A stretch of DNA of 64,000 nucleotides. Origin: Maribacter litoralis (GTDB lineage Bacteria; Bacteroidota; Bacteroidia; Flavobacteriales; Flavobacteriaceae). The notes beneath the pieces are model-generated. The model saw nothing but the letters and a program-made list of their open reading frames with translations, was not told the origin of the DNA and ran no database searches. Made by a program: the position numbers and the translations under genes. Shown here one piece after another: positions 26,948-35,332 of this stretch; position 1 is the stretch's first letter; each line of letters opens with the position of its first letter. The stretch is taken from assembly GCF_003075045.1 (NCBI RefSeq), contig NZ_QCZD01000007.1, positions 1-64,000 of the forward strand, written 5' to 3'.

Positions 26948-27163
26948 AATTTGTCTTTATTTTATAATTAATTATAAAGCAAAATTAAGACTTGTAAGAG
27001 GGTAAAGTGCCTTTCTAAATTAGATTTTTCAATAGTAGAATAACTATTTTGAATAGCGTAGCAGTTCACTTGTTTTTAGTGTGAATGACGTAAAATTTAT
27101 ACCCTTAAATTATCACATTGGTAATTAAGAAGCGGTTATGCTGATAAGGTCAACTTTTTTATT

Positions 27164-28648
27164 TTAAGCCTTACCAGTAGCCAATTTTTTTATCTTAATG
27201 TTGAAGCCTGCAAAGATGAATGTCATTATAGGGCTCAGCCAGTTAAATATGGCATAAACAAAATATTCTGCCACGCCAACACCTAGAACACCACTGTGGT
27301 AAGCACCACAAGTGTTGTAAGGTATCAATACCGAAGTTACGGTACCGGTATCCTCAAGTGTTCTGCTTAAATTTTCAGGAGCTAAGCCTCTGTCTTTAAA
27401 AGCTTTTGAGAACATTTTACCGGGTACAACAATTGCCAAGTATTGATCGGATGCGGTTCCGTTTAAAACGATACAGCTAATACCTGTGCTAAAGAACAAG
27501 CCGAAGGTAGATTTAGCCATGCTCAATAATGACTTAGTAATTCTGGCCAAAGCTCCAATACCATCCATAATTCCGCCAAAAAACATAGCGCAAATTATAA
27601 GCCAAATGGTGCCCAACATACCCGTCATACCTTTTGATGAGAATAAATCGCTTAAGGCTTTATTATCCGTTGGGATATCAGTGCTTACCGTAATCGCTTT
27701 TAAGATTCCCTGATAACCCGATTCAAAACTCAATTCTGATGCACCTGTAATCCCGGCAACAATTTCGGGTTGAAAAATTAAGGCAAATATTGCGGCTAAC
27801 AACGTTCCGATCAATAACGCCGCCAATGGAGGAGTTTTTTTAACGATTAATGCAATTACGGCAATGGGTACCAAAAATAGCCAACCATTGATGTCGAATG
27901 AAGAATCTATAGAGGCTAAAATAGCATCTACATCGGCTTCACCACTAGTGTCTAAACTAAATCCGATGATTAAAAATACAATTAAGGTTACCGATATGGT
28001 CGGTACGGTTGTCCATAGCATGTATTTAATATGAGAGAACAGTTCACCGCCCGCCATGGCAGGTGCTAAATTTGTAGTGTCACTTAACGGAGAAAGTTTG
28101 TCTCCAAAATATGCACCGGATAATACTGCGCCAGCAGTCATTCCCAGCGAAATACCCAAAGCTTCACCAATACCGATCAATGCAATACCTACAGTGGCAG
28201 AAGTGGTCCAGCTGCTTCCTGTTGCTACAGAGATGATTGCACAGATAATTACACATGCCGCTAAAAATATTGTAGGATTTAATATTTGAAGTCCGTAATA
28301 GATCATTGCCGGAATAATACCGCTTACCAACCAAGTACCAGCCAAAGCGCCTACCATTAATAGTATAAGAAGGGCTCCTGTGGTAGATTTAATGTTTTCT
28401 TCCACTTCGGCGATCATTTGCTTGTAAGAGACTTTATTCATGAATCCTACAATGGCCGCAACGGCACCACCTACTAATAAAATAAATTGATTTGATCCAC
28501 TGAGCGCGTCGTCGCCAAATATGTAAACATTATATGCTAACATGGCAACTAGGGCTATTACAGGAATCAAAGCTGCAAAAATACTCAGTTCTTTATTGTC
28601 AACGATATGCTCATTCTCCCTATGCTCATTGGTATTTTGGTCAATCAT
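27164..28648 (-). CDS. NhaC-family sodium-coupled transporter (possible methionine transporter)
   Basis: A 494-residue membrane protein with about 11-12 helices and the NhaC-superfamily core (SSWTTSATVGIALIGIGEAL, GAVLSGAYFGDKLSPLSDTTNLAPA, SVLIPYNTCGAYHSG). General annotation would be Na+/H+ antiporter. It follows a methionine gamma-lyase-like gene by 75 bases on the same strand, and a subset of this family (MetT) has been proposed from comparative genomics to import methionine. Substrate by context is therefore an amino acid; that is inference. A perfect 12-bp palindrome (28670-28681) lies before its start. Confidence 0.85.
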   Translation of the reverse strand: MIDQNTNEHRENEHIVDNKELSIFAALIPVIALVAMLAYNVYIFGDDALSGSNQFILLVGGAVAAIVGFMNKVSYKQMIAEVEENIKSTTGALLILLMVGALAGTWLVSGIIPAMIYYGLQILNPTIFLAACVIICAIISVATGSSWTTSATVGIALIGIGEALGISLGMTAGAVLSGAYFGDKLSPLSDTTNLAPAMAGGELFSHIKYMLWTTVPTISVTLIVFLIIGFSLDTSGEADVDAILASIDSSFDINGWLFLVPIAVIALIVKKTPPLAALLIGTLLAAIFALIFQPEIVAGITGASELSFESGYQGILKAITVSTDIPTDNKALSDLFSSKGMTGMLGTIWLIICAMFFGGIMDGIGALARITKSLLSMAKSTFGLFFSTGISCIVLNGTASDQYLAIVVPGKMFSKAFKDRGLAPENLSRTLEDTGTVTSVLIPYNTCGAYHSGVLGVGVAEYFVYAIFNWLSPIMTFIFAGFNIKIKKLATGKA

Positions 28649-28723
28649 TAAATCGTAGTTTGGTTACTTCGTAATATTACGATTTCTGCAACGGATGTGC
28701 AAACACATCTTGCAAATTAGAAT

Positions 28724-29944
28724 TTATGCTTTTATGCTTGTGATATCCAGAATATTAAGATCTAAAAGACATTTTTTCATTAACTCATAGGTTCTTTTAA
28801 TATCATCGTCCAGGCCAATAGAAAATCTAATAAGCCCATTGCCCAATCCCATTTCCTCTTGTTCTTCTAAAGGAATTTCAGAAGATGTGGAGCTTCCGGG
28901 AGCACTGAACAAGGTTTTGTAAAAGCCAAGGCTAACAGCTAAATAACCTAGTTTTCTTTCTTGCATCAATTCCATAAGCGCATTTGCATTCTCCAAGCTT
29001 GCTACATCTATGGTTATTAATCCTCCATAACCATATTCCGTATTCATCTGATCACCCATGGTCAAATGGCCTGGGTGAGATGGTAGCCCTGGGTAAACCA
29101 CTCGTAATCCGTCCTTTTCAAAATTCTCCGCTAAAAATTGTGCATTTTCACTATGTTTCTTCATGCGAATATGGAGTGTTCGCATATTTTTTAAAATAGA
29201 TGCTGCGCGCATACTGTCTAAAGTACTGCCCAATAACATACCCGCCCCGTTATTTACATCTTTTAGGCTTAGGCAAAACTCCGTTGTTCCACAAACCACA
29301 CCGGCAACGCAATCGCTTGTTCCGTTTATAAATTTGGTGAGGCTATGAATAACTATGTCGGCACCTAATTTTGCAGGGGAAATCGTTAAGGGTGAAAATG
29401 TATTGTCGACCACTAAGGGTAGTTCGTTTTTCTTTGTAATACGAGATAGGGCAGAGATATCTGCCACCTCTAAAAGCGGATTACTGACACTTTCGCAATA
29501 AATCATTTTAGTATTTGGGGTAATGGCATTTGCTACAGCATCAAGGTCGGTAATATCTAGAAAGGTCGTTTTGATTCCGAACTTGATCAAGAAGTTTTTC
29601 ATGAAGGCGTATGTACCACCGTAAATAGTTCTACTGCTTATAATATGGTCGCCAGCATTACAAATTTGCAGAATTACCGCCGTAATGGCTCCCATGCCGC
29701 TCGCTGTAACATTTGCACTTTCTGTGCCTTCTAAAGCAGCTAGTGCTTCCCCTAAATATAAATTTGAAGGTGAAGAATGTCTGCTGTATAAATAGCAGCC
29801 TTCTGTATTTCCCTCAAAAGTGTCGAACATTGTTTTTGCGGATATAAAGGTATAGGTCGATGAATCTGAAATGGACGGGTTTACTCCGCCATACTCTCCA
29901 AAGTATTGTAAATCTTGTAGGTCGTTGCTATTTTTTTGGCTCAT
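28724..29944 (-). CDS. Cys/Met-metabolism PLP enzyme, methionine gamma-lyase-like
   Basis: A 406-residue PLP-dependent enzyme of the trans-sulfuration family. YSRHSSPSNLYLGEALAALEG binds the cofactor phosphate of the neighbouring subunit. VVDNTFSPL holds the aspartate, and the lysine in HSLTKFINGTSD is the Schiff base. A cysteine (SDCVAG) lies after it. Possible reactions are methionine gamma-lyase, cystathionine gamma-synthase/lyase or homocysteine synthase. I favour a degradative lyase because of the divergent Lrp regulator and the adjacent transporter. It is transcribed with the NhaC-family gene. Confidence 0.8.
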   Translation of the reverse strand: MSQKNSNDLQDLQYFGEYGGVNPSISDSSTYTFISAKTMFDTFEGNTEGCYLYSRHSSPSNLYLGEALAALEGTESANVTASGMGAITAVILQICNAGDHIISSRTIYGGTYAFMKNFLIKFGIKTTFLDITDLDAVANAITPNTKMIYCESVSNPLLEVADISALSRITKKNELPLVVDNTFSPLTISPAKLGADIVIHSLTKFINGTSDCVAGVVCGTTEFCLSLKDVNNGAGMLLGSTLDSMRAASILKNMRTLHIRMKKHSENAQFLAENFEKDGLRVVYPGLPSHPGHLTMGDQMNTEYGYGGLITIDVASLENANALMELMQERKLGYLAVSLGFYKTLFSAPGSSTSSEIPLEEQEEMGLGNGLIRFSIGLDDDIKRTYELMKKCLLDLNILDITSIKA

Positions 29945-30031
29945 GGGTCGTTGTTTTCTGTAAAAATACTTTTTGAATGTAAAATTGTCAATAGGATAGT
30001 ATTTTATTAGAATTTAAAACTATAATTAAAT

Positions 30032-30058
30032 CAATAATAGAATTGTATTCTATTATTG
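30032..30058. promoter_or_regulatory. 27-bp palindrome, probable Lrp operator
   Basis: CAATAATAGAAT-TGT-ATTCTATTATTG is a perfect 12-bp inverted repeat around a 3-base centre, in the 150-bp gap between the lyase gene (-) and lrp (+). Its core AGAAT-N3-ATTCT recurs at 30080-30092 as AGAAT-TAT-ATTC, and a half-site AGAAT lies at 30009-30013. The sites are 30 and 41 bases apart, near three and four helical turns, which fits a DNA-wrapping Lrp octamer. That Lrp binds here is inferred. Confidence 0.6.
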
Positions 30059-30079
30059 TGTATTTTGTAACAACTGAAC

Positions 30080-30092
30080 AGAATTATATTCG
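30080..30092. promoter_or_regulatory. Second Lrp-type half-palindrome next to the lrp start
   Basis: AGAAT-TAT-ATTCG ends two bases before the lrp ATG at 30095 and shares the core of the 27-bp palindrome upstream. A protein bound here would block lrp translation start or promoter exit, as expected for autoregulation. Confidence 0.4.
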
Positions 30093-30094
30093 TT

Positions 30095-30553
30095 ATGAAA
30101 CTTGATCAAATAGATAATAGCCTCTTAGGGTTATTACAAGAAGATAGTAAGAAGACCACTAAAGAGTATGCTATAAAGTTAGGGCTTTCTACGACCGCTA
30201 TTTATGAACGTATAAAAAGGTTAGAGCGTGCAGGAGCAATTAGAAGTTACGTAGCTTTAGTCGATAAAGCCATTGTAGATAGGAACTTTACGGTGTTTTG
30301 CCATGTGAAGTTAGTACAGCATGTTAAGGATAATATTGCACAATTTGAAGCTCAGGTAATGCGTTTACAAGAGGTGGTAGAATGCCATCATTTAAGTGGT
30401 GATTATGATTACTTGCTTAAAATTCATGTAAAGGATATGGATGCGTACCGTCATTTTATGGTCAATAAATTAACGGCCATGAATCATATTGGAAGTACCC
30501 AGAGTTCATTTACCATAAAAGAGGTGAAGCATTCTACGGCTATACCCCTTTAA
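30095..30553 (+). CDS. Lrp/AsnC-family transcriptional regulator
   Basis: A 152-residue regulator. It has an N-terminal helix-turn-helix (DQIDNSLLGLLQEDSKKTTKEYAIKLGLS, TAIYERIKRLERAGAI; about 3-50) and a C-terminal RAM/AsnC ligand domain (VECHHLSGDYDYLLKIHVKD; about 65-145). It is divergent from the methionine gamma-lyase-like gene, with strong palindromes between them. The likely job is amino-acid-responsive control of that operon and of itself. The effector is probably methionine or a related amino acid by context, not by sequence. Confidence 0.9.
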   Translation: MKLDQIDNSLLGLLQEDSKKTTKEYAIKLGLSTTAIYERIKRLERAGAIRSYVALVDKAIVDRNFTVFCHVKLVQHVKDNIAQFEAQVMRLQEVVECHHLSGDYDYLLKIHVKDMDAYRHFMVNKLTAMNHIGSTQSSFTIKEVKHSTAIPL

Positions 30554-30568
30554 AACTAAAAATAGTAT

Positions 30569-30576
30569 TAATTTTG
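30569..30576 (+). promoter_or_regulatory. Putative -7 promoter element of lpdA
   Basis: TAATTTTG matches TAnnTTTG, 27 bases before the lpdA ATG. The -33 region is weak (CTTTAAAAC). It allows lpdA expression independent of lrp. Confidence 0.4.
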
Positions 30577-30602
30577 TAAGACATTAGAAAATAAAAAATT
30601 TT

Positions 30603-32009
30603 ATGGATCAATATGATGTAGCCATTATAGGCTCAGGACCTGGAGGATATGTCGCAGCAATACGTTGTGCTCAACTAGGAATGAAAACTGCAATAATTGA
30701 AAAATATTCCACTTTAGGCGGAACGTGTTTAAATGTTGGGTGTATTCCTTCTAAGGCGATGTTAGACTCTTCACATCATTATGAAGATGCCATTAAACAT
30801 TTTGATGAGCATGGAATAGAGATTCCCGGTGAAGTAAAAGTGAACTTGGAAAAAATGATTGCTCGTAAGCAAGGTGTAGTTGATCAAACTACAAAAGGTA
30901 TAGAATTCTTAATGGATAAAAATAAAATTACCGTTTACAAAGGTGTAGGTAGTTTTAAAGATGCCACTCATGTAAATATTAAAAAGAATGATGGAAAAAC
31001 CGAAGAAATTGAAGCTAAGAATATTATAATAGCTACAGGTTCTAAGCCATCTACCTTACCGTTTATAAAACTGGATAAAGAACGTATTATTACCTCTACG
31101 GAAGCTTTAGAGCTTAAAGAAGTGCCAAAACATATGATTGTTATTGGAGGAGGTGTAATAGGATTGGAATTAGGACAGGTTTATAAGAGACTTGGCGCAG
31201 ATGTTACTGTTGTTGAGTTTATGGATCGTATTATACCTGGTATGGACGGTGCACTTTCTAAAGAGCTGACCAAGGTTTTGAAAAAGTCAAAAATGAAATT
31301 TGCTTTATCGCATAAAGTAAAATCGGTTGAAAGAAAAGGCGATCAAGTGATCGTTAAGGCTGATAACAAAAAAGGCGAAGAGGTTGTTTTTGAAGGCGAT
31401 TACTGTTTAGTTGCCGTTGGTAGAAAACCTTATACAGATGGATTAAATGTTGATGCTGCAGGTGTAAAACTTGATGATAGAGGAAAGGTAATCGTCGATG
31501 AGCATTTGAAAACGAATGTTGATAATATTTACGCAATTGGCGATGTCATTAAAGGTGCAATGTTAGCACATAAAGCGGAAGAAGAGGGTACTTTGGTTGC
31601 AGAACTACTGGCAGGTCAAAAACCTCATATTGATTATAACTTAATACCTGGTGTAGTATATACTTGGCCAGAGGTTGCTGCTGTTGGTAAAACGGAAGAG
31701 GAACTGAAAGAAGCTGGTGTGGAATACAAATCGGGTCAGTTTCCAATGCGTGCTTTAGGTCGTGCCAGAGCAAGTATGGATATAGACGGATTCGTAAAGA
31801 TTCTTGCCGATAAAAAGACCGATGAAGTTTTAGGCGTTCATATGGTAGGTGCGCGTGTGGCAGATTTAATTGCCGAAGCCGTAACTGCAATGGAATTTAG
31901 AGCTTCTGCAGAAGATATTTCTAGAATGAGCCATGCTCACCCAACATATGCCGAAGCGGTTAAAGAAGCGGCGTTAGCTGCAACAGATAATCGTCCTTTA
32001 CACGTGTAA
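30603..32009 (+). CDS. lpdA: Dihydrolipoyl dehydrogenase (E3)
   Basis: A 468-residue FAD enzyme. GSGPGGYVAAIRCAQLG is the FAD dinucleotide fold, GGTCLNVGCIPSKAML holds the redox disulfide, GGGVIGLELGQVYKRLG binds NAD, and SHAHPTYAEAVKEAA near the C-terminus carries the active-site His-Glu pair. It reoxidises dihydrolipoamide of the pyruvate, 2-oxoglutarate, branched-chain 2-oxoacid or glycine cleavage complexes. No E1/E2 genes are near. It has its own terminator at 32028-32057. Confidence 0.95.
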   Translation: MDQYDVAIIGSGPGGYVAAIRCAQLGMKTAIIEKYSTLGGTCLNVGCIPSKAMLDSSHHYEDAIKHFDEHGIEIPGEVKVNLEKMIARKQGVVDQTTKGIEFLMDKNKITVYKGVGSFKDATHVNIKKNDGKTEEIEAKNIIIATGSKPSTLPFIKLDKERIITSTEALELKEVPKHMIVIGGGVIGLELGQVYKRLGADVTVVEFMDRIIPGMDGALSKELTKVLKKSKMKFALSHKVKSVERKGDQVIVKADNKKGEEVVFEGDYCLVAVGRKPYTDGLNVDAAGVKLDDRGKVIVDEHLKTNVDNIYAIGDVIKGAMLAHKAEEEGTLVAELLAGQKPHIDYNLIPGVVYTWPEVAAVGKTEEELKEAGVEYKSGQFPMRALGRARASMDIDGFVKILADKKTDEVLGVHMVGARVADLIAEAVTAMEFRASAEDISRMSHAHPTYAEAVKEAALAATDNRPLHV

Positions 32010-32027
32010 ATAGATGACTTTTATATA

Positions 32028-32057
32028 AAAAAAGGCAGCCAATTGGTTGCCTTTTTT
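32028..32057 (+). terminator. Rho-independent terminator of lpdA
   Basis: AAAAAAGGCA and TGCCTTTTTT, extended by G-U and a CCAA/TTGG core, form a near-continuous 15-bp stem with the U-run built in. It lies 18 bases after the lpdA stop. The A-run on the left allows it to act for the opposite strand gene (32096-33280) as well. Confidence 0.85.
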
Positions 32058-32095
32058 AGTTTTGTAGCTAGCTTAATACTTCATTTGAATTGAGT

Positions 32096-33280
32096 CTAAC
32101 TCTTAATTAGTCCCAAAATGCGCAATACTTTCTCGGTGATGGTTCTTAACACCTCAAAAAGTAAAATGGCTATTTGTTCAAGGTAAATACGGGTTGTAGA
32201 TAAAAAGCTAGAGATGCTAGATTTGATTTCTATTTTATGTTTTTCATATTGTAGAGCAAAAAAGGTGCATACAATCATAAACAAAATTGCCCCGGGTATT
32301 ACATAGTACGGATTTAAAGAATGGTTAAAGAATCTATATAAACCAACACCTGTAAAGCTACCATACAAAACCACAAAGTGAATGATGTAGATAGATAAAG
32401 TGCTTTGCCCAATTTTAAGCCATGTGGCATTCATTAAGAACTTTCTTAGCATAATGAAAATAGAGAAGACAATAAACACATCTCCCAAACGAATAAACAA
32501 GTAGTTGTTACTGAAAATGGACTGGAACAATTGTATGCCCGTTATTTCGTAAATAGACATGAAAAAATCCGAAGAAAAAAATACTAGGATTAGCCCTATG
32601 GCTATGTATGCAGGTACTATATAGTAATATAAGTTTTTGCTATTTTGAAATTTAGAAAATACAACCGACATAAAACTACCTATTGTTGCATAGCCCAACC
32701 ATGGTATAATGGTAAAAACAGAGCCGTTAGCCTTGGTTAAATAGTTCGCAATGGCTTGTGGTAAAAACTCAAAACCCATTGTTTTGTAAATCGGTTCGAA
32801 TATAAATAGCAGTAGGGTAGTGGAAGCTAATATGGTAGGGAAAATCCATTTTTGTTTTGCAAAGGTTAAAATGTAAAAACCAATAATAAACAATAGCGAA
32901 AGACCTATGCAATGTAATACGTCTACTAGGTAGAAAGAATCATAAATTTCACCTTTGAACAAGCCAAAGATATTCATGCGTAAAAGATAGGCAATGACCA
33001 ATAATTCCAATCCCCGTTTTATGCCTTTTTTTACTCGAGGGTTGCTCCATCCGGTTTGGGGAGATTTTATTAATAAGAATGTAAATATGAATCCGGAAAC
33101 AGTGAAGAAAACCGGTGCGGTAATACCTCTAAAATATTTCCATGTCGAGAATAGTATATTGGAGTTGTCTCTAAATGCATTGCCCAACAACCCGTCAATG
33201 AAATGACCTTGTAACATCATTAAGATAGCCCACGCTCGTATGGCATCCAAAAAAAACAATCTTGACTTAGAGTTGCTCAT
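32096..33280 (-). CDS. Membrane acyltransferase (DUF1624/HGSNAT-like)
   Basis: A 394-residue protein with about ten membrane helices. The N-terminus RLFFLDAIRAWAILMMLQGHFIDGLL carries the Asp-Arg and His pattern of membrane acyltransferases. ITAPVFFTVSGFIFTFLL and VLHCIGLSLLFI resemble the heparan-alpha-glucosaminide N-acetyltransferase (DUF1624/YeiB) group more than plain acyltransferase_3. These enzymes move acetyl groups across the membrane to surface glycans. The acceptor is unknown and no glycan genes are adjacent. It is a single gene, divergent from 33409. Confidence 0.7.
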   Translation of the reverse strand: MSNSKSRLFFLDAIRAWAILMMLQGHFIDGLLGNAFRDNSNILFSTWKYFRGITAPVFFTVSGFIFTFLLIKSPQTGWSNPRVKKGIKRGLELLVIAYLLRMNIFGLFKGEIYDSFYLVDVLHCIGLSLLFIIGFYILTFAKQKWIFPTILASTTLLLFIFEPIYKTMGFEFLPQAIANYLTKANGSVFTIIPWLGYATIGSFMSVVFSKFQNSKNLYYYIVPAYIAIGLILVFFSSDFFMSIYEITGIQLFQSIFSNNYLFIRLGDVFIVFSIFIMLRKFLMNATWLKIGQSTLSIYIIHFVVLYGSFTGVGLYRFFNHSLNPYYVIPGAILFMIVCTFFALQYEKHKIEIKSSISSFLSTTRIYLEQIAILLFEVLRTITEKVLRILGLIKS

Positions 33281-33408
33281 TATAACAATTATATCCTATA
33301 TACTTATAAAACAGTAAGTTTGGATGTTTAAAGCTGTAAAATTAGATAAAATATTCTAGGGTTTACAGTATTTGAATTAAATTCGTAATCATACATAAAA
33401 ATAGCCAC

Positions 33409-33945
33409 ATGAGTTACGTTTTAGCATTTGCAGGGAGCAATTCTTCAATATCCATTAATTATAAATTAGCAAAATATACTTCTACGTTAATTGGTGATAC
33501 AGAGGTAAGGTTGCGAGACATGTCTAAATACCCTTTTCCAATGTACAGTCAAGATTCGGAAAAAGAGGATGGTTATTCTAACTCTTTAGTGGAGTTTAAG
33601 AATGAGATTAGTAATGCAAAAGGATTGATAATTTCTGTAAATGAACATAATAGTTACCCTTCGGCATATTTTAAGAATGTAATGGATTGGTTATCTAGAT
33701 TGGACGTTAAGTTTTTAGCGGACAAGAAGATATTGCTAATGGCTACTTCAAACGGTGGTCGTGGTGCTATTGGAGCGCTAGAGGTTGCAGAAAAAATGAT
33801 TGCTAGATTTCAAGGTACCGTTGTTGCTTCTTTTTCCTTGCCAAAGTATAGCGAGAATTTTGATGAGGAAAAAGGAATTACCGATGCTGAATTAGCAAAA
33901 GTACATGCTGAAAAAGTAAGTGCTTTTGTAGCAGCTATATCTTAA
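33409..33945 (+). CDS. NADPH-dependent FMN reductase family protein
   Basis: A 178-residue flavodoxin-fold oxidoreductase. AFAGSNSSISINYKLAKYTS is the FMN phosphate loop. PSAYFKNVMDWLSRL (about 85-100) and ATSNGGRGAIGALE (about 112-125) are the remaining flavin contacts typical of the FMN_red (chromate/azo reductase-like) family. It reduces flavins, quinones or metal ions with NAD(P)H. It precedes tilS by 76 bases and could be co-transcribed. Confidence 0.85.
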   Translation: MSYVLAFAGSNSSISINYKLAKYTSTLIGDTEVRLRDMSKYPFPMYSQDSEKEDGYSNSLVEFKNEISNAKGLIISVNEHNSYPSAYFKNVMDWLSRLDVKFLADKKILLMATSNGGRGAIGALEVAEKMIARFQGTVVASFSLPKYSENFDEEKGITDAELAKVHAEKVSAFVAAIS

Positions 33946-34021
33946 TTGAAGTAATACCTTTTCAAGTTAAATAATTCTTAGTCTGCCTTAATAAATTAAG
34001 GGACTTCGTTACCTTTATGGC

Positions 34022-35332
34022 GTGTTAAAAGCGTTCAAAAAACATATTGAAGATCATTTTCCGGAATTGTTGAGCAATCACTTCATAATTGCATGTAGTG
34101 GTGGTTTGGATAGTACGGTTTTGGTAGAATTATGTAATCTACTTCAACTACAATTTTCAATAGCGCATTGTAATTTTCAATTACGTGGTAATGATAGTGA
34201 TGGTGATGAGGCTTTTGTTCTTGATTTAGGCAAAAGCAAAAATAAGAAGGTATATGTTACGCATTTTGATACTTTGGGCTATGTAAACGTGCAGAAGGTT
34301 TCCGTACAGATGGCGGCTCGTGAGCTTCGTTATGCTTGGTTTGAACAGCTTTTGTCGCAAGATGAAAGTACATATGTACTAACAGCTCACCATGCCAATG
34401 ACAACCTTGAAACTTTCTTAATTAATTTATCTAGAGGTACCGGTATTGATGGGTTAACGGGTATACCTGCAAAAATTAATTATTTAAGAAGGCCTTTGTT
34501 GCCATTTACCCGAGATGAGCTAGAAGCTTTTGCCAAAAGCGAAAAAATAAATTGGCGTGAAGATGGCAGTAATGCAGATACAAAGTATTTACGAAACAAG
34601 ATTCGTTTAGAGATTATCCCTAAACTATCAGAACTACACCCTACATTTTCTGATAATTTTAAAAATACACTCCAATATTTAAATCAGACAGAAACTATTG
34701 CCTCCGCATATATAAAAAAAATAACGGAAGATTTTTTTGTGAATAAGGATGGTAAACTGGTAATAGAAATTAGTAAGCTTAAAGGTTTACAACCACTACC
34801 TACATATTTGTATGCGCTGTTCAACCCATACGGTTTTAAGGAAATCGATAATTTAGAAGCTTTATTGAACGGTCTATCAGGTAAGCAGCTAGAATCTAAC
34901 ACGCATTTTTTGGTTAAGAATCGTGATGTATTGATACTAACATCGAAAAGTGATGCTAAAACCATAGTCGATGAGTTTGTAATACCTGTGGATGAAGTAC
35001 CTTTGAATCTTCCGGTAAATTTAAAATTTTCAGTAGTGCCCGAGCGTTATAATAATTCAAAGACCGAAATTTTTGTTCAGAAAAACGCTTTAAATTATCC
35101 GTTGACGTTAAGAAAATGGAAAACAGGCGACTATTTCTATCCGATAGGATTAAACCGTAGAAAAAAATTGTCGAAGTTTTTTAAAGATGAGAAAGTTGAT
35201 GTCTTATCTAAAGAAGAAACTTGGTTGTTATGCTCTAACGAGCAAATTGTTTGGGTTGTAGGTATGCGAGCAGACCACCGCTTTAGGGTTGTAGATACTA
35301 CCCAAGAGATATTAAAAATAGAAATTACATGA
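34022..35332 (+). CDS. tilS: tRNA(Ile)-lysidine synthase
   Basis: A 436-residue PP-loop ATPase. CSGGLDSTVLVELC is the SGGxDS motif (about 27-32). HCNFQLRGNDSDGDE, HHANDNLETFLINLSRG and REDGSNADTKYLRNKIR complete the N-terminal catalytic domain. The C-terminal substrate domain has LRKWKTGDYFYPIGLNRRKKLSKFF. It converts C34 of tRNA-Ile(CAU) to lysidine. The start codon is GTG; an ATG five bases upstream (34017) is in another frame and stops at once. The stop overlaps the dsbD start as ATGA, so translation is coupled. Confidence 0.92.
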   Translation: MLKAFKKHIEDHFPELLSNHFIIACSGGLDSTVLVELCNLLQLQFSIAHCNFQLRGNDSDGDEAFVLDLGKSKNKKVYVTHFDTLGYVNVQKVSVQMAARELRYAWFEQLLSQDESTYVLTAHHANDNLETFLINLSRGTGIDGLTGIPAKINYLRRPLLPFTRDELEAFAKSEKINWREDGSNADTKYLRNKIRLEIIPKLSELHPTFSDNFKNTLQYLNQTETIASAYIKKITEDFFVNKDGKLVIEISKLKGLQPLPTYLYALFNPYGFKEIDNLEALLNGLSGKQLESNTHFLVKNRDVLILTSKSDAKTIVDEFVIPVDEVPLNLPVNLKFSVVPERYNNSKTEIFVQKNALNYPLTLRKWKTGDYFYPIGLNRRKKLSKFFKDEKVDVLSKEETWLLCSNEQIVWVVGMRADHRFRVVDTTQEILKIEIT

